This document shows, in pieces, positions 1 to 10,846 of a DNA stretch of 64,000 nucleotides (position 1 is the stretch's first letter; each line of letters starts with the position of its first letter). The notes beneath the pieces are model-generated. The model saw nothing but the letters and a program-made list of their open reading frames with translations. It was not told where the DNA came from and did not search any database. Source of the DNA: Achatina immaculata (Eukaryota > Mollusca > Gastropoda > Stylommatophora > Achatinidae); assembly GCA_009760885.1 (NCBI GenBank), contig CM019691.1, positions 24,117,314 through 24,181,313 of the forward strand, written 5' to 3'. The translations under genes were made by a program, and so were the position numbers.

Positions 1-1290
1 GTGCGAAGGCGAATATCTGGCGCCTGAAAACCAGACGTTTCGGGTAGATGAGAGTCATGTTTGGTAGCTCATCTACCGCTGCTGGCGAGATTCTTCAGCT
101 GCCGTGCGTAGACTGGGGCTCCTCCCGGCCAGTGAAGAAAGGTGTCATTATGGGTTGCACTGTGGAAAAGGTGAAGGAAAGGAGTAAGTGAAGTAATCAG
201 TAGTCACGAGGTCAGGACTGTTCAAATCACGGCACCTCTGCTCTGGAGGTCGACCACATCCTGTATACACTCATACCGGGCGAATTGCCTGAACCGGCTT
301 AACCCAGGGGTTAAGAAGCTGCTGGCGAGACTCTTCGGAAGCCCCGCGTGGAGTGAAACTTCTCCCGGCCAATGAAGAAAATGAGGGAAAACAATCAAGG
401 TTGCCGTGCGGCGCCGATGTGAAAAGGTGATGGAAAGGATTAAGTAAAGCTTAGTCGGTGTGTCCAGTAGTCTCGCGGCGAGAGCTACTCATACCGCGAC
501 ACCTCTGCTCTAGAGGCCGGCTACGTCCGTTCTACACCCATACTGGTGAAATATGCCTAAACCGGCTTAAACCAGGGGTGAAACTTGATGGGTACTCAAG
601 TCACGGCACCTCCGCTCCAGAGGTTGATCATTTCCCAAACACGCCCATACTGGAATACTACGCCTAAACCGGCTCAACCCAGGGGTGAAACTTACTAGTG
701 GCGAGAATTCGTCCTCCTGGACAAAAGCTCCGTCCTGGTTACAACTAGGAAGGGTAGCGGCCACGACCACAAAATGCTGAAGTCGGAGACACTGGACCAG
801 GGCAGTCTAGATAGGCAACCACCTCTCACCCGGCGGTGATGTATGCGTATCTAATCATGCTGAGGTTTTCCGGTGAGAAAGTCCAACGCTGGACTGGATG
901 GGCAACCATCTCTCACCCGGAGGGGATACATGGGTATCCCAAAACACGTCGAGGTCTTCAGGTGAGAAAGTCCAACTCCAGGCTAGATGGGCAACCACCT
1001 CTCACCCAGCGGGGATATACTGATATCCAAAACACGTTGAGGTTTTCCAGTGAGAAAGTCCAACTCTAGATTAAACTGGTGCAACGAAAACCACGGTGTC
1101 ACGCAATCCCGCTTCTGAGACCCACCAAGAACACAGGCTCAAGCCCTGTGATACGCTGAATCTCTTTTGATCCTGTCGGGGATCTCGTTTTGTCCTTTCG
1201 GGGACCACGGGACTTACTGAGGACCACGGGAATAAATTTAGTAGGATCACAGGGCGGTCTTGGTGGTGGAAGCGAACGAAGAAGAAGAAG
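1..1290 (+). mobile_element. R1 modular repeat, copy 1 (5' end cut by window edge)
   Basis: The sequence matches, in reverse complement, the blocks at 3912-5393 and 56358-57846, so it is an interspersed family. In this orientation the order is: a stretch holding GGTAGATGAG and GCTCATCTACC; two units of about 240 bp that start CTGGCGAGA and contain CTCCTCCCGGCCA; several units of about 125 bp marked by a CACCTCTGCTCTAGAGG palindrome and CCTAAACCGGCTTAA; three units of about 88 bp (about 808-1070) marked by CCGGTGAGAAAGTCCAAC; and a 3' segment ending at a GAA-rich tail near 1286. No transposase, reverse transcriptase or terminal inverted repeat is visible. The GAA tail suggests retroposition, but that is inference. 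It could be a long non-autonomous retroelement or a tandem-repeat-bearing DNA element. Confidence 0.8.
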
Positions 1291-1944
1291 ATTCATCTCG
1301 AGTACTGCATAAGAAACAAAAGATGTGAGTCTGCAGAGAAAACTGTGGACCTTAGCATGAAGATCGTCCTCCAGATTTAACATGACTTGGAACATGACTT
1401 GGAACATGACTTGGAACATGACTTGGAACATGGACGCTGAATGCTGAAGGTGGCTTCATGTCGAAACTGTTTCATGTTGTCTGATGTGTGTAAGGACGAG
1501 AACTGTTTATGTAAATTCGGAATCAACACAGAAATGACCAATCTAATTCGTGATAACTGATGAGAGAAAGGACTTATATAAACACTAATCAATTAATGGT
1601 GCCTACATTTCTTTCTCTATCAGTTCCTGTTTTTTTTTTCATTCTTTCTTATGCTTATTACATAATTTTTGTGACTATAATACCCTGGCTGTCTATAAAT
1701 TTGGTGCCCTTTAGTTTCTATTATGAATTAACCCGTCAATGAGGAGAGAAAATTAGCAGACAGGCAACAGATCAGTATCTTCTAAGTCACTATGAGTTAC
1801 GAACTTTATTACTTACCAAAGAGTTAACTGAGATGAGCATCCCATGCACAGCCAAAACAACTAATGAGCAGCGTCTGAGACAAGCTGACTAGAAAACGTA
1901 GTACAATAACAAAGATGAGGAAAAGGCAGCCGTCATTCTTGGAG
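1291..1944. other. No gene recognised; includes a 12-bp tandem repeat
   Basis: Positions 1381-1432 carry about four copies of the 12-mer CATGACTTGGAA. Open frames here are short and low in complexity. A pyrimidine-rich patch lies near 1605-1650. I see nothing else that I can name. Confidence 0.5.
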
Positions 1945-2165
1945 CACGCGATGAAAATAGAGAAACTGGAAAGCATAACAATGTGCCAAATTGTAGGCAG
2001 AAGAGGCAGAGGACGATAAAGGAAACAGGTGCTAGAAGGCCTGGCACTGTGGCATGGAAAGAAATCAGGAAATGAGTTAGACAGAAATGTCAATGACCGA
2101 GATTTGTGGAGGAGTATGACCGCCCACGCCGCCTGGCATTGCACATGATGATGATGATGATGATG
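1945..2165 (+). mobile_element. LINE-A 3' end (RTE-like), with ATG-repeat tail
   Basis: Translation gives a GRRGRGR basic run, a stop, then NDRDLWRSMTAHAAWH and a stop near the end. This matches the C-terminal tail typical of RTE-type LINE polyproteins (basic GR-rich run, then DR..W..M). The element ends in a tandem ATG tail at about 2146-2165. Related 3' ends lie at 15570-15633 and 49908-50143. Only the last ~70 codons remain, so it is a 5'-truncated, dead copy. Confidence 0.65.
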
Positions 2166-3149
2166 AAAGTTAATGTGCGTATATTGAGCTTTTTAACATT
2201 TTAATATTTTTTTAGGACTATTGTTCCAATTAGCTTTCTTAAACCGCTATATATTTTGTACCATAGTGGCATTTATGCTAACCACAGTATAAAGGATTAA
2301 AGAAAGTTGTTTATAACTTTTGAGTTGTATATACAGCTGTATTATCATCTACTGTGATATTTACTCTGTTTATTTGGACAATTCGTTCCTGCCCGTTGTA
2401 ATATCCAATCTTTATATGTCCATATCAGCACTCGGGGAATCAAGTTAAGTTAGTTCTTTGAGTTTACTCGACTGATGATCAGATAAAGTTTCTATCGCTG
2501 TATTTGTTCTGCATTGTTTTGTCGCTTGTATAAACAATATGATATATCTTGAACACTGACATTAAGAACGTACAGTTCAAATAACGTGCCGGAGAATCCC
2601 ATAAGTAATTTCATAAGTGCAATATTTTAAAACACTTTTTTTTCACAATTTCGAAAAGGTAGTACTTTTTTGTTATTGGAACATTTATATTTTACGAAGT
2701 TCCTGCGTTCAGGGACTACGATGTAAGTGGAAGGAACTTTTATACAAATTATTGTAATCGCGTGAACTAACAGAAAGTGCGGGCGTTTGATACGGTAGAA
2801 GATTATGTAGGGAATAGGGATACCTCTAAAAGCGCAGAAGAGTTTATACAGCTTGTATGGGATGGGGGTACGCTGTAATCTCATCATCTTGGGAAATATT
2901 TCCCCATGACGAATGTTCTAGTGAAGATATATAAGTGCGATGTACCTCAAGGGAATATTCTTTGCGGAATGAGTCTATGGAGGTTTAACGAGGTGCATAA
3001 AGGAATTCATCAGTTTTATTTGTAGATCTACAGCCCTTTTGTTTTCTCCGAGTAGCTAAAGCTAAGTTTGGTCAGGTCAGGAACATCATCCATCTTTGCA
3101 TTCCGGAAAAGTCCCTTGGGTGCAAGCTAACAGTGCATGTACTACTGTA
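2166..3149. other. AT-rich stretch, nothing recognised
   Basis: There is no open frame above 90 codons, no repeat shared with the rest of the window and no RNA-like motif that I can support. The 86-codon minus-strand frame at 2627-2887 shows no family signature. Confidence 0.5.
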
Positions 3150-3440
3150 ATCATCATCATCATCATGTGCCACCTCCATTGGTGGTAATGAATCTCCAGT
3201 TTCCTCCCTCCCTAGCCTTGATGTTGCACTCGTCCAGACTATGTCATGTCCATTTTTGTATGTTATCTTTCCTTCTGTATCTCTGTCTACCTCTCGCTCT
3301 TTTTTCCTTTCACCTTTTCCTGTAGTATGGTCTTCAGTAAAACGTTATGTCTTTTTGATTGTTTCTACTCTACGGCAGTCCCGATAACATGCCAGGTTGG
3401 GTTCTGGACATATGCCGAAACAAGATCATCGTTGTGAAGG
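3150..3440 (-). mobile_element. Possible LINE 3' end (RTE-like), minus strand
   Basis: On the minus strand the sequence ends in five ATG units next to GGAGGTGGCAC, as other RTE-like 3' ends in this window do (2146-2165 and 60301-60325). Upstream, one frame reads a basic RERGRQRYRRK run followed by KWTWHSLDECNIKAREGGNW, which resembles the W..L..A..R..W pattern of LINE C-termini. The match is weak and the frame is short. It could also be an unrelated ATG microsatellite. Confidence 0.35.
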
Positions 3441-3911
3441 TGAGCGCAGCCTTTTAATGTACATAGACTCTCGCAGCATGTTTTAAAAGATATACTTAGC
3501 ACATAGTTTTCTTGTGGTACTAGTTCATGGAAGTTAGAAAAATAAATGTTAAAGATTATTTAAAACAAAGTAGGAGCAGCTTTATTAAATTAAAGAGCAC
3601 ACAGATGTAACCTCTTGGTTTAATAACTTAATCATACAAAACATAAGCACAAATAAACAGGAGATCATTTTTTGTTTTAAATATGAGTCTTATCATTTTT
3701 TTTATCATAACGTTACTGCAGTGACTTTGTGTGCATTTGTATATTTAGCTTTGTTTAGATAATTTTACCAAAAACAGTTCGTGTGGAAGTTAGAAGAGCT
3801 TTATAGAAGACTAGAAGACAAAAGACAGTTTTTTTTTTATTTTCTGTTTCTTTTTCCTTGTTCAGAGTAGTCTGCCTCTCTTCCAGGGACGTCCTAATTG
3901 CTGGTGATAGT
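3441..3911. other. AT-rich stretch, nothing recognised
   Basis: The interval contains T-rich tracts and no usable open frame. It ends at the CTT run that marks the tail of R1 copy 2. Confidence 0.5.
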
Positions 3912-5393
3912 CTTCTTCTTCTTCTTCTTCGTTCACTTCTACCACCAAAAACCGCACTGTGAACCTACTGAATTCACACATGTGGTCCTCGTTAGGTCCG
4001 GTGGTCCCCTGTGTGGTCCAAAATAGACCACATGAGTTCCACGAAGGACCACAAGGGGTTCAGAGTATCACAGTGCTTTAGCCTGTATTCTTGGTGGGTC
4101 TCGGAAGCGGGATTACGTGACACCGTGGTTTTCATTGCACCAGTTTGGTCTAGGGTTGGACTTTCTCACCGGAAGACCTCGACGTGTTTGGAATATCAGT
4201 GCATCCCCGCTGGGTGAGAGGCGTTAGCCCACCCAGGACAGAGTTGGACTTTCTCACCGGAAAACCTCGACGTGTTATGAGATACCCGTGTATCACCGCC
4301 GGGTGAGAGGTGGTTGCCCATCCAGTCCAGGGTTGGACTTTCTCACCGGAAAACCTCAGCGTCATTAGGATACGCAGACATCCCCGCCGGGTGAGAGGTG
4401 GTTGCCTATCTAGACTTCCCTGGTCCAGTGTCTCCGACTTCAGCATTTTGCGGTCGTGGCCGCTACCCTTCCTAGTTGTGACCAGGATGGAGCTTTTGTC
4501 CAGGAGGACGAATCCTCGCCACTAGTGACTTCTACCCCTGGGTTGAGCCGGTTTAGGCATTCCCAGTATGGGCATGTTGGGACGGGACCGACCTCTAGGG
4601 CAGAGGTACTGTGACATTCATAGCCTTCAAGCTTCACCCCTGGTATGAGCCGGTTTAGGCAAAATTCACCAGTATGGGTGTTTATCAGGCGTTACCGACC
4701 TCTAGAGCGGAGGTGGCATGACATGTCTAGCCATCGAGTTCCACCCCTGGTGTGTGCCGGTTTAGGCATATTTCACCAGTGTAGGTGTATTTCGGACGTG
4801 GGCGGCCTCTAGAGCAGAGGTGCCGTGGTATAGCTCTCGTAGCGATACTACTGGACATACCTGGTTAAACTTCACTTTCCACCACCTTTTCCCATCGGCG
4901 CCGCACAGCAACCTTTATTTCCGCATTTACTTCCTTAACCGGGAGGAGCTTCACTCCACGCGCGGCATTTGAAAAGTCAAGCCAGCAGTGACTTAACCTC
5001 TGGGACAAACCGGTTCATGCATTTCACACGATATGACTGCACTCAGGACGTGGCCGACCTCCAGACCAGAGGTGCCGTGATTTGACTGTTTGCTTCGCTT
5101 TATTCTTTCAACCACCTTTTCCGCAGTGATGCTGCGCGGCAACCTCATTTGCAAATTTCTTCATTGGCCGGGAAGAGCACCGCTCCACGCACGGTAGCTG
5201 AAGATCTCGCCAACAGCGGCAGATGAGCTACCAAACGTGACACTCATCTACCCTAAGTAACTGGTTTTCAGGCGCCAGATATTCGCCCTCGCCCCTTCTC
5301 CTGTCAGTTTAAACAGTTCTGCCACGGGAAGGCCAGGAGCTGGACTTGACTGCCAGAGGCTGTTTGTGGCGCGTTTGCAGTCCTTAGAACCGC
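3912..5393 (-). mobile_element. R1 modular repeat, copy 2 (apparently full length)
   Basis: The element reads on the minus strand. It starts near 5393 with CGGTTCTAAGGACTGC and ends near 3912 in a GAA-rich tail, seen here as CTT repeats. Over the 225 bases at its tail end I counted about ten differences from copy 3, so these two are near 95% identical. Homology with copy 3 stops sharply at both ends, which defines a unit of about 1.48 kb. A 98-codon minus-strand frame (4150-4446) over the 88-bp modules begins MLKSETLDQG and is intact here and in copy 3, but stops after 21 codons in copy 1. There is no terminal inverted repeat and no obvious protein domain. Confidence 0.85.
4178..4440 (-). repeat. 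Three-fold ~88-bp module array inside R1 copy 2
   Basis: Each unit contains GTTGGACTTTCTCACCGGAA and, about 50 bp on, GGGTGAGAGG. Within a unit, CTCACC and GGTGAG can pair, so each could fold into a hairpin. The same three units recur in copies 1 and 3, so the array predates the spread of the element. Confidence 0.7.
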
Positions 5394-5423
5394 TGGTGAT
5401 AGTGAATTGGTCCCTAAACGATT

Positions 5424-5492
5424 TTTCTTCTTCTTCTTCTTCTTCTTCTTCTTCTTCCTCCTCCTCCTCCTCCTTCTTCTTCTTCTTCTTCC
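5424..5492 (+). repeat. CTT/CCT microsatellite
   Basis: An uninterrupted CTT run passes into CCT and back to CTT. It lies 30 bp outside the 5' boundary of R1 copy 2. Open frames across it are poly-Ser or poly-Arg/Lys artefacts. Confidence 0.95.
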
Positions 5493-6004
5493 ATCTCCTT
5501 GAAACTTGGAGCCGATGCTATTTGCAGCCGATGCAGCGAATTTGTTGAGACACATCATCGTGTCGGCTTGGAAGCGGGTTATGGCGACTATTTGATCAGG
5601 CTGACTGGAGCTAAAGACCAGGGTATGTGCAATACTTCTTTAGCAGATCCCACGCCCCGTTAGCCAGACTAGCTTTGTACTAGAGGCACCAACGGATGTG
5701 CTCTTGTTCGGCTATGGTTTGCCAGCTCTGACGATACAGTGGGTAGCTGACCATCAGTCAGAAAGCTCTTCATCCCATTGGTCCCTAGATATACAGGCTG
5801 TGTGTGAATATTCAAATAAACTGCCATAGTTGAAAAACGTATACCTGGCTGTTTTGTTGGCTGTTCTGTTTATGTTCTCAGTATATACCAAACATTCCAC
5901 TATTACATTTACCTCAGCCATCGTCACGTTTATATTCCATTGCTAGTCTTACTGTTTGTTAAAGGTGAAAGCCAAAACATCACATTGCTTTGTCTTGCAT
6001 GTTT
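5493..6004. other. Nothing recognised
   Basis: This is mixed-composition sequence without open frames above 60 codons or shared repeats that I can see. Confidence 0.45.
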
Positions 6005-6725
6005 AAGAATAGTGAAGAGCAAAACATTTATCTTAATGCAAAGAAAACTAAATTGATGGCAACTAAGAAGACAAATATGGCAACTGAAATACTTGTATAT
6101 ATCAGCGAGGAGAAGTTGTAAGTGGTGGAGAGTTTTGAATATCTTGAATCGTTATTAATAATGGAAATACAATGAGGGAGATTAAAAGGAGGATATCTAA
6201 CGCTCTTCAGAAGCTAAAACAACTAAAGAAACAGTGAAAAAGGATAAATAGAACTACAAAAACTGTTTTTAAGGGCATGCATTTTTCCTATCGCAATAAA
6301 TGCCTATGAGACCTGGACATTTAGCAAAACAGCTGAGAAATACATAAGTTCCTTTCACTGTAAATACTATAGAAGATTTCTTCAAATATCATAGACACAC
6401 AAAAAAAAACCAAAACAAAACAAATATAGCTATGCTAACAGAATATAAAGAAGATTAGTAAAGAAGTGTTAGTAAAGAAGACTAAACAGAGAAAACTTGA
6501 GTATTTCAGACATATTAAACGTCATGAGAGATCGGAGAAATGGTCTTGGAAGGTACATAATGGGAAAAAAAAGAAAGAGAAGAAGACACTGGCGAAGGTG
6601 GCAACAAGACATTTTTGATGATAAGCGATTGGATCATCGGGAGCGCGGCGTCTTGGTTATAACCAGGAGGCCTTCAAGAAAGACGTTAGGGAGGCAAAGT
6701 TCTGCTTTTCAAATGAACGAATATT
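6005..6725 (+). mobile_element. LINE-C copy 1 (RTE/BovB-like), heavily decayed
   Basis: The sequence is colinear with the reverse complement of 10847-11700. It begins just after the YADD region (SEEQNIYLNAKKTKLM), passes through VVESFEYLES and the ACETW-like segment (here YETWTF), and ends in a basic KKRKRRRHWRRWQQD run followed by the usual 3' end near CAAATGAACG. Many stops and frameshifts are present (for example TAA after EEKL and TGA after KKQ). The partial frame at 6497-6736 keeps the basic tail. It is a dead copy and more diverged than the other LINE-C fragments. Confidence 0.75.
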
Positions 6726-7002
6726 TTATTAAATAGGGCTGTTTCTTATAATTTGTATACGGAAAAGTTGTTGTCCATACCGTTTCGACAATGACCGTTC
6801 ATACCTTTATGCACATTTGTGGATCACACTGAACACACAAACGTTGACTGTCAGAAATGGAATATCGTGTAAGAGATTCTTGGTGAGCTCCTATACCTGC
6901 AGCTGCTTGTGGAAAGAACACTGACAGTTATAATGTCCAGACATTTGATGCTTATATTAAAACTTTTGTCGTCCTATATCCAGGAGGGGGGTTGGAGTAG
7001 GA

Positions 7003-7284
7003 GCATATTGGTGGAAAACTATGGTAGGACATCTTGGTGATACATAGATACTCTGAAAAGAATAGATACTGAGGGTGTAACTAGACTTGTATGCCCACGT
7101 ATTGATGGAAAACTATGGTAGGATACCTTTGTGATATATAGATACTCTGAAAATAACAGATATTGAAGGCGTGACTAGACATTATATGCCCATATATTGG
7201 TGGAAAACTGTGGTAGGATATCTTGGTCATATTTAGATACTCTGAAAAGAACAGATAGTGACTAGATATTATGTGCCCATGCAG
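7003..7284. repeat. ~94-bp tandem repeat, about 2.8 copies
   Basis: The units start near GGTGGAAAACTATGGTAGGA and contain TAGATACTCTGAAAA. The copies differ by substitutions and a deletion in the last unit. Confidence 0.8.
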
Positions 7285-8179
7285 GACAGCACTAGCGATC
7301 ATTCTTCTCCACCTTCTGAAATCCAGTCAGCGCAAACGCTTTTCTTCTTCCATGCCACTTGGTCAGTGCACTGAGACATTTTTCTCCTGACTTTCTTTTC
7401 CTTTTCATTTTAATATTCGGGTCACTGCTGTGCTCTTTTTAGCTTCTTCTCATAATATGTTCAGGAAATTTTAACTGTCTTTTCCTTATAATTTTAACTG
7501 ATTTTGGGAAGGCACCACTAGAAACATGCAAAGAACTAACCCTGTATAACCATGAACGTCAATGCCAGCGGGTGCTGAAGAAAGGAACTGCCCTGTCTTT
7601 GAAAAGATATCGTCGCCTTGGAATACGGAGTTCGTTGTTATATGCCATCTGGATTTTATATTGTCGTGTCTTGAATGACGCAGTGCAGATTCATTACGAG
7701 CCAGAAAAATTTAAAACGCTCCTTAATCCCTGGATTGAAAATTCAGAAACTACGGGGGAATAGGGTACTTGGATATGAGAAAGGGGTGAGAAAAAACGAG
7801 GAAGGGATGAAGAGTTGGGGCGGGGATTAGGGCGAAATCTCTTAACAACACGGCAGGACTCGGTAATGCCTCGGCAATTAATCACAGAAACCAGTTCGAA
7901 GGAATGAATTTCTTCACTTTATTTCTGTTTTCATGTGGGATTTCGTGCATATACACTCACACTAGCAAGCTATTTACTGGAGCAAGCATGGGAATATTTG
8001 AATACAAATTTCGGCAATTTTCTAATTAAGACAGCCAAAATAATAATAACTAATATTATGAACATACATGCGTATAAAAGTAAAAGTACTGCCAGATCTA
8101 GGCATAAGCTAAGCAAGTTACAGCGTAGGGCCTCACCAAATCTATATCCGGCACAGAACCAAGGACTTCTTAGAAACAT
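7285..8179. other. Unassigned; one 63-codon frame of unknown nature
   Basis: The plus-strand frame at 7572-7763 stays open upstream of its ATG for several codons (ECQRVLKKGTALSLKRYRRL). It is less biased in composition than its surroundings, so a fragment of an unidentified transposon or exon is possible. I recognise no family. Two overlapping frames at 7935-8230 look incidental. Confidence 0.3.
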
Positions 8180-8362
8180 TGGTAGTTTATCAACTACATA
8201 TTTACTTTGGTGGAATCTGTAGAGATTCATTTTATCAACTACAGATCTTTTGGGCAGAATCTATAGAGATTCATTTTACCAAGTACAGATTTTTAAAAAT
8301 GAAATCTGTAGAAATTCTTCAGTCTACGAACTACATATTTTTTTGGTGGGATCTGTCGAGAC
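8180..8362. repeat. ~46-bp degenerate tandem repeat, about 4 copies
   Basis: The units carry CAACTACA followed by GGAATCTGTAGAGATTC and vary in length from about 43 to 46 bp. Confidence 0.75.
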
Positions 8363-8795
8363 TCAACCCTGACAATAACAAGTTGGTGGGAGACTAACAG
8401 AACAGCAGCGAGACTTCTAAACTGGCTAGGAAAAAAAGGAGGATCCTACGTAAAATTAGAAAACTCTCCGAGATATTTGCATTTTAGTACTCAACACCAG
8501 CACAAAATAAATGAAAAAAAACTTGCATACGTCATAGATCAAATACAACACAACAGAGCAAACTATGCATCTAAAGTATTGCCTGTAAAGACAAAAGTAT
8601 GAAAATAATTGGTAATTTCATGAAGAAAAGAGAACAATGTAGATATGTTTAGCTGGGATAAGAATTGGAACTGAACCATCTTGAAAGCGTTGTCACTGCG
8701 AGTGACGAAGATGCGAAAGATATAGAAATATACAACAAAGTTAACTTTAATTTAAGAAAAAAAATTGTTTTATAAATTAAGTTAATTTTAACTCG
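8363..8795. other. AT-rich stretch, nothing recognised
   Basis: Only short frames are present and no shared repeat is visible before the SINE head at 8796. Confidence 0.45.
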
Positions 8796-9050
8796 CAGCC
8801 TCCGTGACGAAGTGGTTAGTGCACTGGTGTCACATAACAAAGGTTGATGGTTCGAATCCGACCGGCAGTGCCGCAATCACCCAGCTATAAAAATGATTAC
8901 CCGGCTACTTCTGCGCCTGAAGAGGAAAAGGTGGGCCAGATGTGGTGCTTACACATCCCTTCTAGCGTGCCGACAGATCAAGGAAAATATATGCAGAAAC
9001 ATTACATCTCTTAACATCATAACATCTGTGGCATAATAGGTAACTTTACT
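8796..9050 (+). mobile_element. SINE-1, diverged copy
   Basis: The tRNA-like head has an A-box match (TGACGAAGTGG, 8805-8815) and a perfect B box (GGTTCGAATCC, 8849-8859). It is followed by the SINE-1 body: AATCACCCAGCTATAAAAAT, then GTGCCGACAGATCAAGGAAA and a 3' end near AGGTAACTTTACTT. It is clearly more diverged than the copies at 38236 and 51554. Confidence 0.8.
8805..8859 (+). promoter_or_regulatory. Pol III type 2 internal promoter (A and B boxes) of SINE-1
   Basis: The A box is TGACGAAGTGG and the B box GGTTCGAATCC, about 33 bp apart, as in tRNA-derived SINEs. Activity is not shown. Confidence 0.6.
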
Positions 9051-9060
9051 TAACATTTGG

Positions 9061-9223
9061 TTCATGGCACATAGTTTTGAGATCAACAAATGAAGAAGTC
9101 ATCTAAGTGGCTCATGGTGTACTGTTTAGAAATCAACAGATGAAGAGGCCATCGAAGTGACTCATGGTATACATTTCAGAAATCAACAGATGAAGAAGCC
9201 ATCGAAGTGGCTCGTAGTACACA
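9061..9223. repeat. 50-bp tandem repeat, about 3 copies
   Basis: The units contain ATCAACAGATGAAGAAG and CATCGAAGTGGCTCATGG. The array follows SINE-1 immediately. Confidence 0.8.
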
Positions 9224-9364
9224 GATATGAGAATCAGTCATCACAGATAGCTTCCAGCACTGCTTTATTTTTCGGAAGTATGGAAGACAGAAAGATATAG
9301 CTAAATATAGTAGCTTTTTTCTTTCTTTTTTTTTAATAACATACGAGAAATGACGAATTTCCTT

Positions 9365-9365
9365 C

Positions 9366-9445
<80 letters not shown>

Positions 9446-9466
9446 GTCTGTCTGTCTGTCTGTCTT
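9365..9466 (+). repeat. TATC/TGTC microsatellite
   Basis: About twenty TATC units pass into TGTC units. The family H fragment at 9467 follows directly. Confidence 0.97.
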
Positions 9467-9525
9467 TTTTTATTCGTAAAACTAGCCCATACACCTCTCT
9501 GTCAACCTTTATTAAAATAACATAG
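9467..9525 (+). mobile_element. Family H repeat, 3'-end fragment
   Basis: The stretch CGTAAAACTAGCCCATACAC through CTTTATTAAAA aligns with the 3' end of the family H copy at 15150-15200. Confidence 0.5.
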
Positions 9526-9837
9526 GAATGAATATGATCTAGAAGATCTTTTTACGTCTATTTTTGAGATATTCGTAGGCGGATTGTTAAATTACAAATT
9601 TCAAGTATCCAGTTTCATGTTTTTTTTTCCATAAATGACTGCCTGTTGCTGGAAAGTGAAGCCACCTATTTCAAAGTAATCAATATTTCCACTGAAAAAT
9701 AATCAGTGTTGAGTAAACGTTTTATACCAATCTCGTGTTGCTCAGCTTCCTGTTCTGTGTCTATTTCTTGCATTCTCAATAATTTCTTGTAGCATCAGAC
9801 ACTGCATTTGAGTTTTTTTCCCCCCTAACAATATCCA
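9526..9837. other. Nothing recognised
   Basis: AT-rich spacer without a frame or shared repeat. Confidence 0.45.
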
Positions 9838-10395
9838 AAAATCTCACAGGGTCTTTTCCTCTTTTTCTTTTTAAAATCAGGTCTTTTCCTTTGTTCTGAC
9901 AAGGTCCTTTCCTCTGTTTTTACTAGATTCTTTTCTTTGTTCTCATAAGGTATTTTCCTTCGTTCTGATAAAGTCTTTTCCTCTGTTTTAACCAAACCCT
10001 TTTTTCTATTCTCACAAGGTCTTTTCCTCGTTTCTTGCCAGGTTGTTTCATAAGTTCATCGCAGGTCTTTTTCTCTATTCTTACAAGGTATTTCTTCTGT
10101 TTTCACAAAGTATTTCGCTCAGATTTTACCATGTGTTTTTTCTCTTCTCATCAAGTCTTTCCGTCTGTTCCCTTGGGGTCTTTTCTTCAGTTCTCACAAG
10201 CAGAATCCTTTCTTCTATCCTTATAAGATCTTTTCTTGTTTTATTCTCCACAAGTGTTTTTCTTAGTATTTTTAGAAAGCTCTTTTTAAAATTCCAATTT
10301 CACAAGACCTTTTTCTTCTAGTTTAGAAACGTGCTTTTCTTATGATCTTCCAAGTTACTTTTCTTCTTTTCTCACAAAACCTTTTCCTTAAAATC
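9838..10395. repeat. Degenerate ~25-bp pyrimidine-rich tandem repeat, about 20 copies
   Basis: The recurring core is ACAAGGTCTTTTCCTTTGTT with much variation, which suggests an old array. Both overlapping frames at 10035-10321 are products of the repeat. Confidence 0.75.
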
Positions 10396-10846
10396 TCAAG
10401 AGGTGCTTAAGTGGGCGAATTCTTTCGGTGATAAGAAATGCAGCAGTTAATAAGAAAATACACATTAATGTCAGAACATATATTTGCATCGTAATTTCAT
10501 GGAGTGAATTCTCGCTCCGGGAAGACATAAATTAGCTCGTTTTAACTATAGTACATCGACATCTATCATGGTCTTAAGTGCTCACAGCCTGTAACTTGTT
10601 AAAAGCTAATTCATCATCATCATGTGTCCCGTCTAGCTGTGGCATAGGCATTCCGTGTCCTCACTTTCTTTCATCTTCGAATCAAATTATGTGAGGTTTA
10701 AGATGGGAGAGTAAACTTCACATCCGGAGAGTGAGGTGGGTGAGGCAAGGTGGAGGAAGAACAGGCTCCATCTGTGGGCCGACATCACAAACCCACAATC
10801 AACGCGAGAAAGGGGCAGTCAGCATTCGCACTTTACTTTGGTTTCA
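10396..10846. other. Nothing firm; possible LINE 3' end near 10611-10680 (minus)
   Basis: CATCATCATCATGTG at about 10613 resembles, on the minus strand, the ATG tails of RTE-like 3' ends, but no coding similarity supports it. The plus-strand frame at 10731-10937 runs into LINE-C and is incidental. Confidence 0.3.
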
